In this document: piece by piece, positions 5,891 to 6,070 of the stretch
Position numbering within the stretch: position 1 is the stretch's first letter
Layout of the letters: each line of letters starts with the position of its first letter
NCBI GenBank assembly: GCA_050954505.1
Contig: JBPBPY010000483.1
Location: 1-6,070 of the forward strand
Direction: 5' to 3'
From: JAQGMO01 sp050954505
GTDB taxonomy: Bacteria > Pseudomonadota > Gammaproteobacteria > Burkholderiales > Burkholderiaceae_D
DNA: 6,070 bases
Program-made: the position numbers and the translations under genes
Notes under the pieces: generated by a model
Database searches by the model: none
What the model was told of the DNA's origin: nothing
Seen by the model: only the letters and a program-made list of their open reading frames with translations

Positions 5891-6070
5891 CTTTGCCTTG
5901 CGTCCTGGACTGGGTGTTCAACTGTTCTGCCGCCGCATGGGCCAGGCCGGCTTCTTCATAGGCGTCGACAATCCGGGCCACCAGCGGATGCCGGACCACG
6001 TCGGCGCTGGAGAACTGCGTGAAGGCGATGCCGCGCACATCTTCCAGCACCTTGACGGCATCGATCAGGC
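5874..6070 (-). CDS. phoH: PhoH-like ATPase (YbeZ type), C-terminal end only
   Basis: Only the last 64 codons are inside the window; the gene begins beyond position 6070. The fragment starts LIDAVKVLEDVRGIAFTQFS and continues SADVVRHPLVARIVDAYEEA, the characteristic C-terminal block of PhoH/YbeZ P-loop ATPases (GI-F--F---DVVRHPLV--IV-AYE). The Walker motifs are not in view. After this block the protein ends in a short hydrophilic tail, GLAHAAAEQLNTQSRTQGKD followed by GGKK, and a TAA stop at 5876-5874. The stop lies 17 bp inside ybeY. YbeZ and YbeY are encoded side by side in many proteobacteria and are reported to interact, which fits this overlap. The name phoH reflects family membership; phosphate regulation is not implied by anything visible here. 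Confidence 0.9.
   Translation of the reverse strand, partial: LIDAVKVLEDVRGIAFTQFSSADVVRHPLVARIVDAYEEAGLAHAAAEQLNTQSRTQGKDGGKK

Overview
The window looks like a stretch of conserved core chromosome from a betaproteobacterium of the order Burkholderiales, probably the family Oxalobacteraceae (Herbaspirillum, Massilia or Janthinobacterium-like). This placement is inferred from the high G+C codon use, the protein sequences and the gene order; no database search was possible. All six genes lie on the minus strand, so transcription runs from high to low coordinates: phoH (3' end only), ybeY, corC, lnt, glyQ, glyS (5' part only). The long open frames on the plus strand are antisense shadows of these genes.

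Region by region, in the direction of transcription. (1) 6070-5402 holds the last 64 codons of phoH and all of ybeY, which overlap by 17 bp. The pair encodes a PhoH/YbeZ ATPase and the YbeY endoribonuclease, linked in other bacteria to ribosome and rRNA quality control. (2) 5401-5060 is a 342-bp gap without a credible gene. It holds a 22-bp tandem repeat that starts inside the last codons of ybeY, several short palindromes, and a good candidate intrinsic terminator. (3) 5059-2427 holds corC (CBS-domain protein) and lnt (apolipoprotein N-acyltransferase), joined by a 4-bp GTGA stop/start overlap. (4) 2426-2343 is a short spacer with a possible promoter. (5) 2342-1 holds glyQ and glyS, the alpha and beta subunits of tetrameric glycyl-tRNA synthetase, separated by 3 bp.

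These genes serve translation (glyQS), rRNA maturation (ybeY, probably phoH), and envelope lipoprotein maturation (lnt). corC sits between the RNA and envelope genes. The same neighbourhood, phoH-ybeY-corC-lnt, is widespread in proteobacteria. I see no mobile element, CRISPR array, tRNA, rRNA, phage gene or new multi-gene system. The most unusual parts are the ybeY-corC gap, with its repeat array and terminator, and two non-canonical segments in Lnt: a His-rich N-terminal leader and an Ala/Ser/Gly-rich insert just before the catalytic lysine loop.
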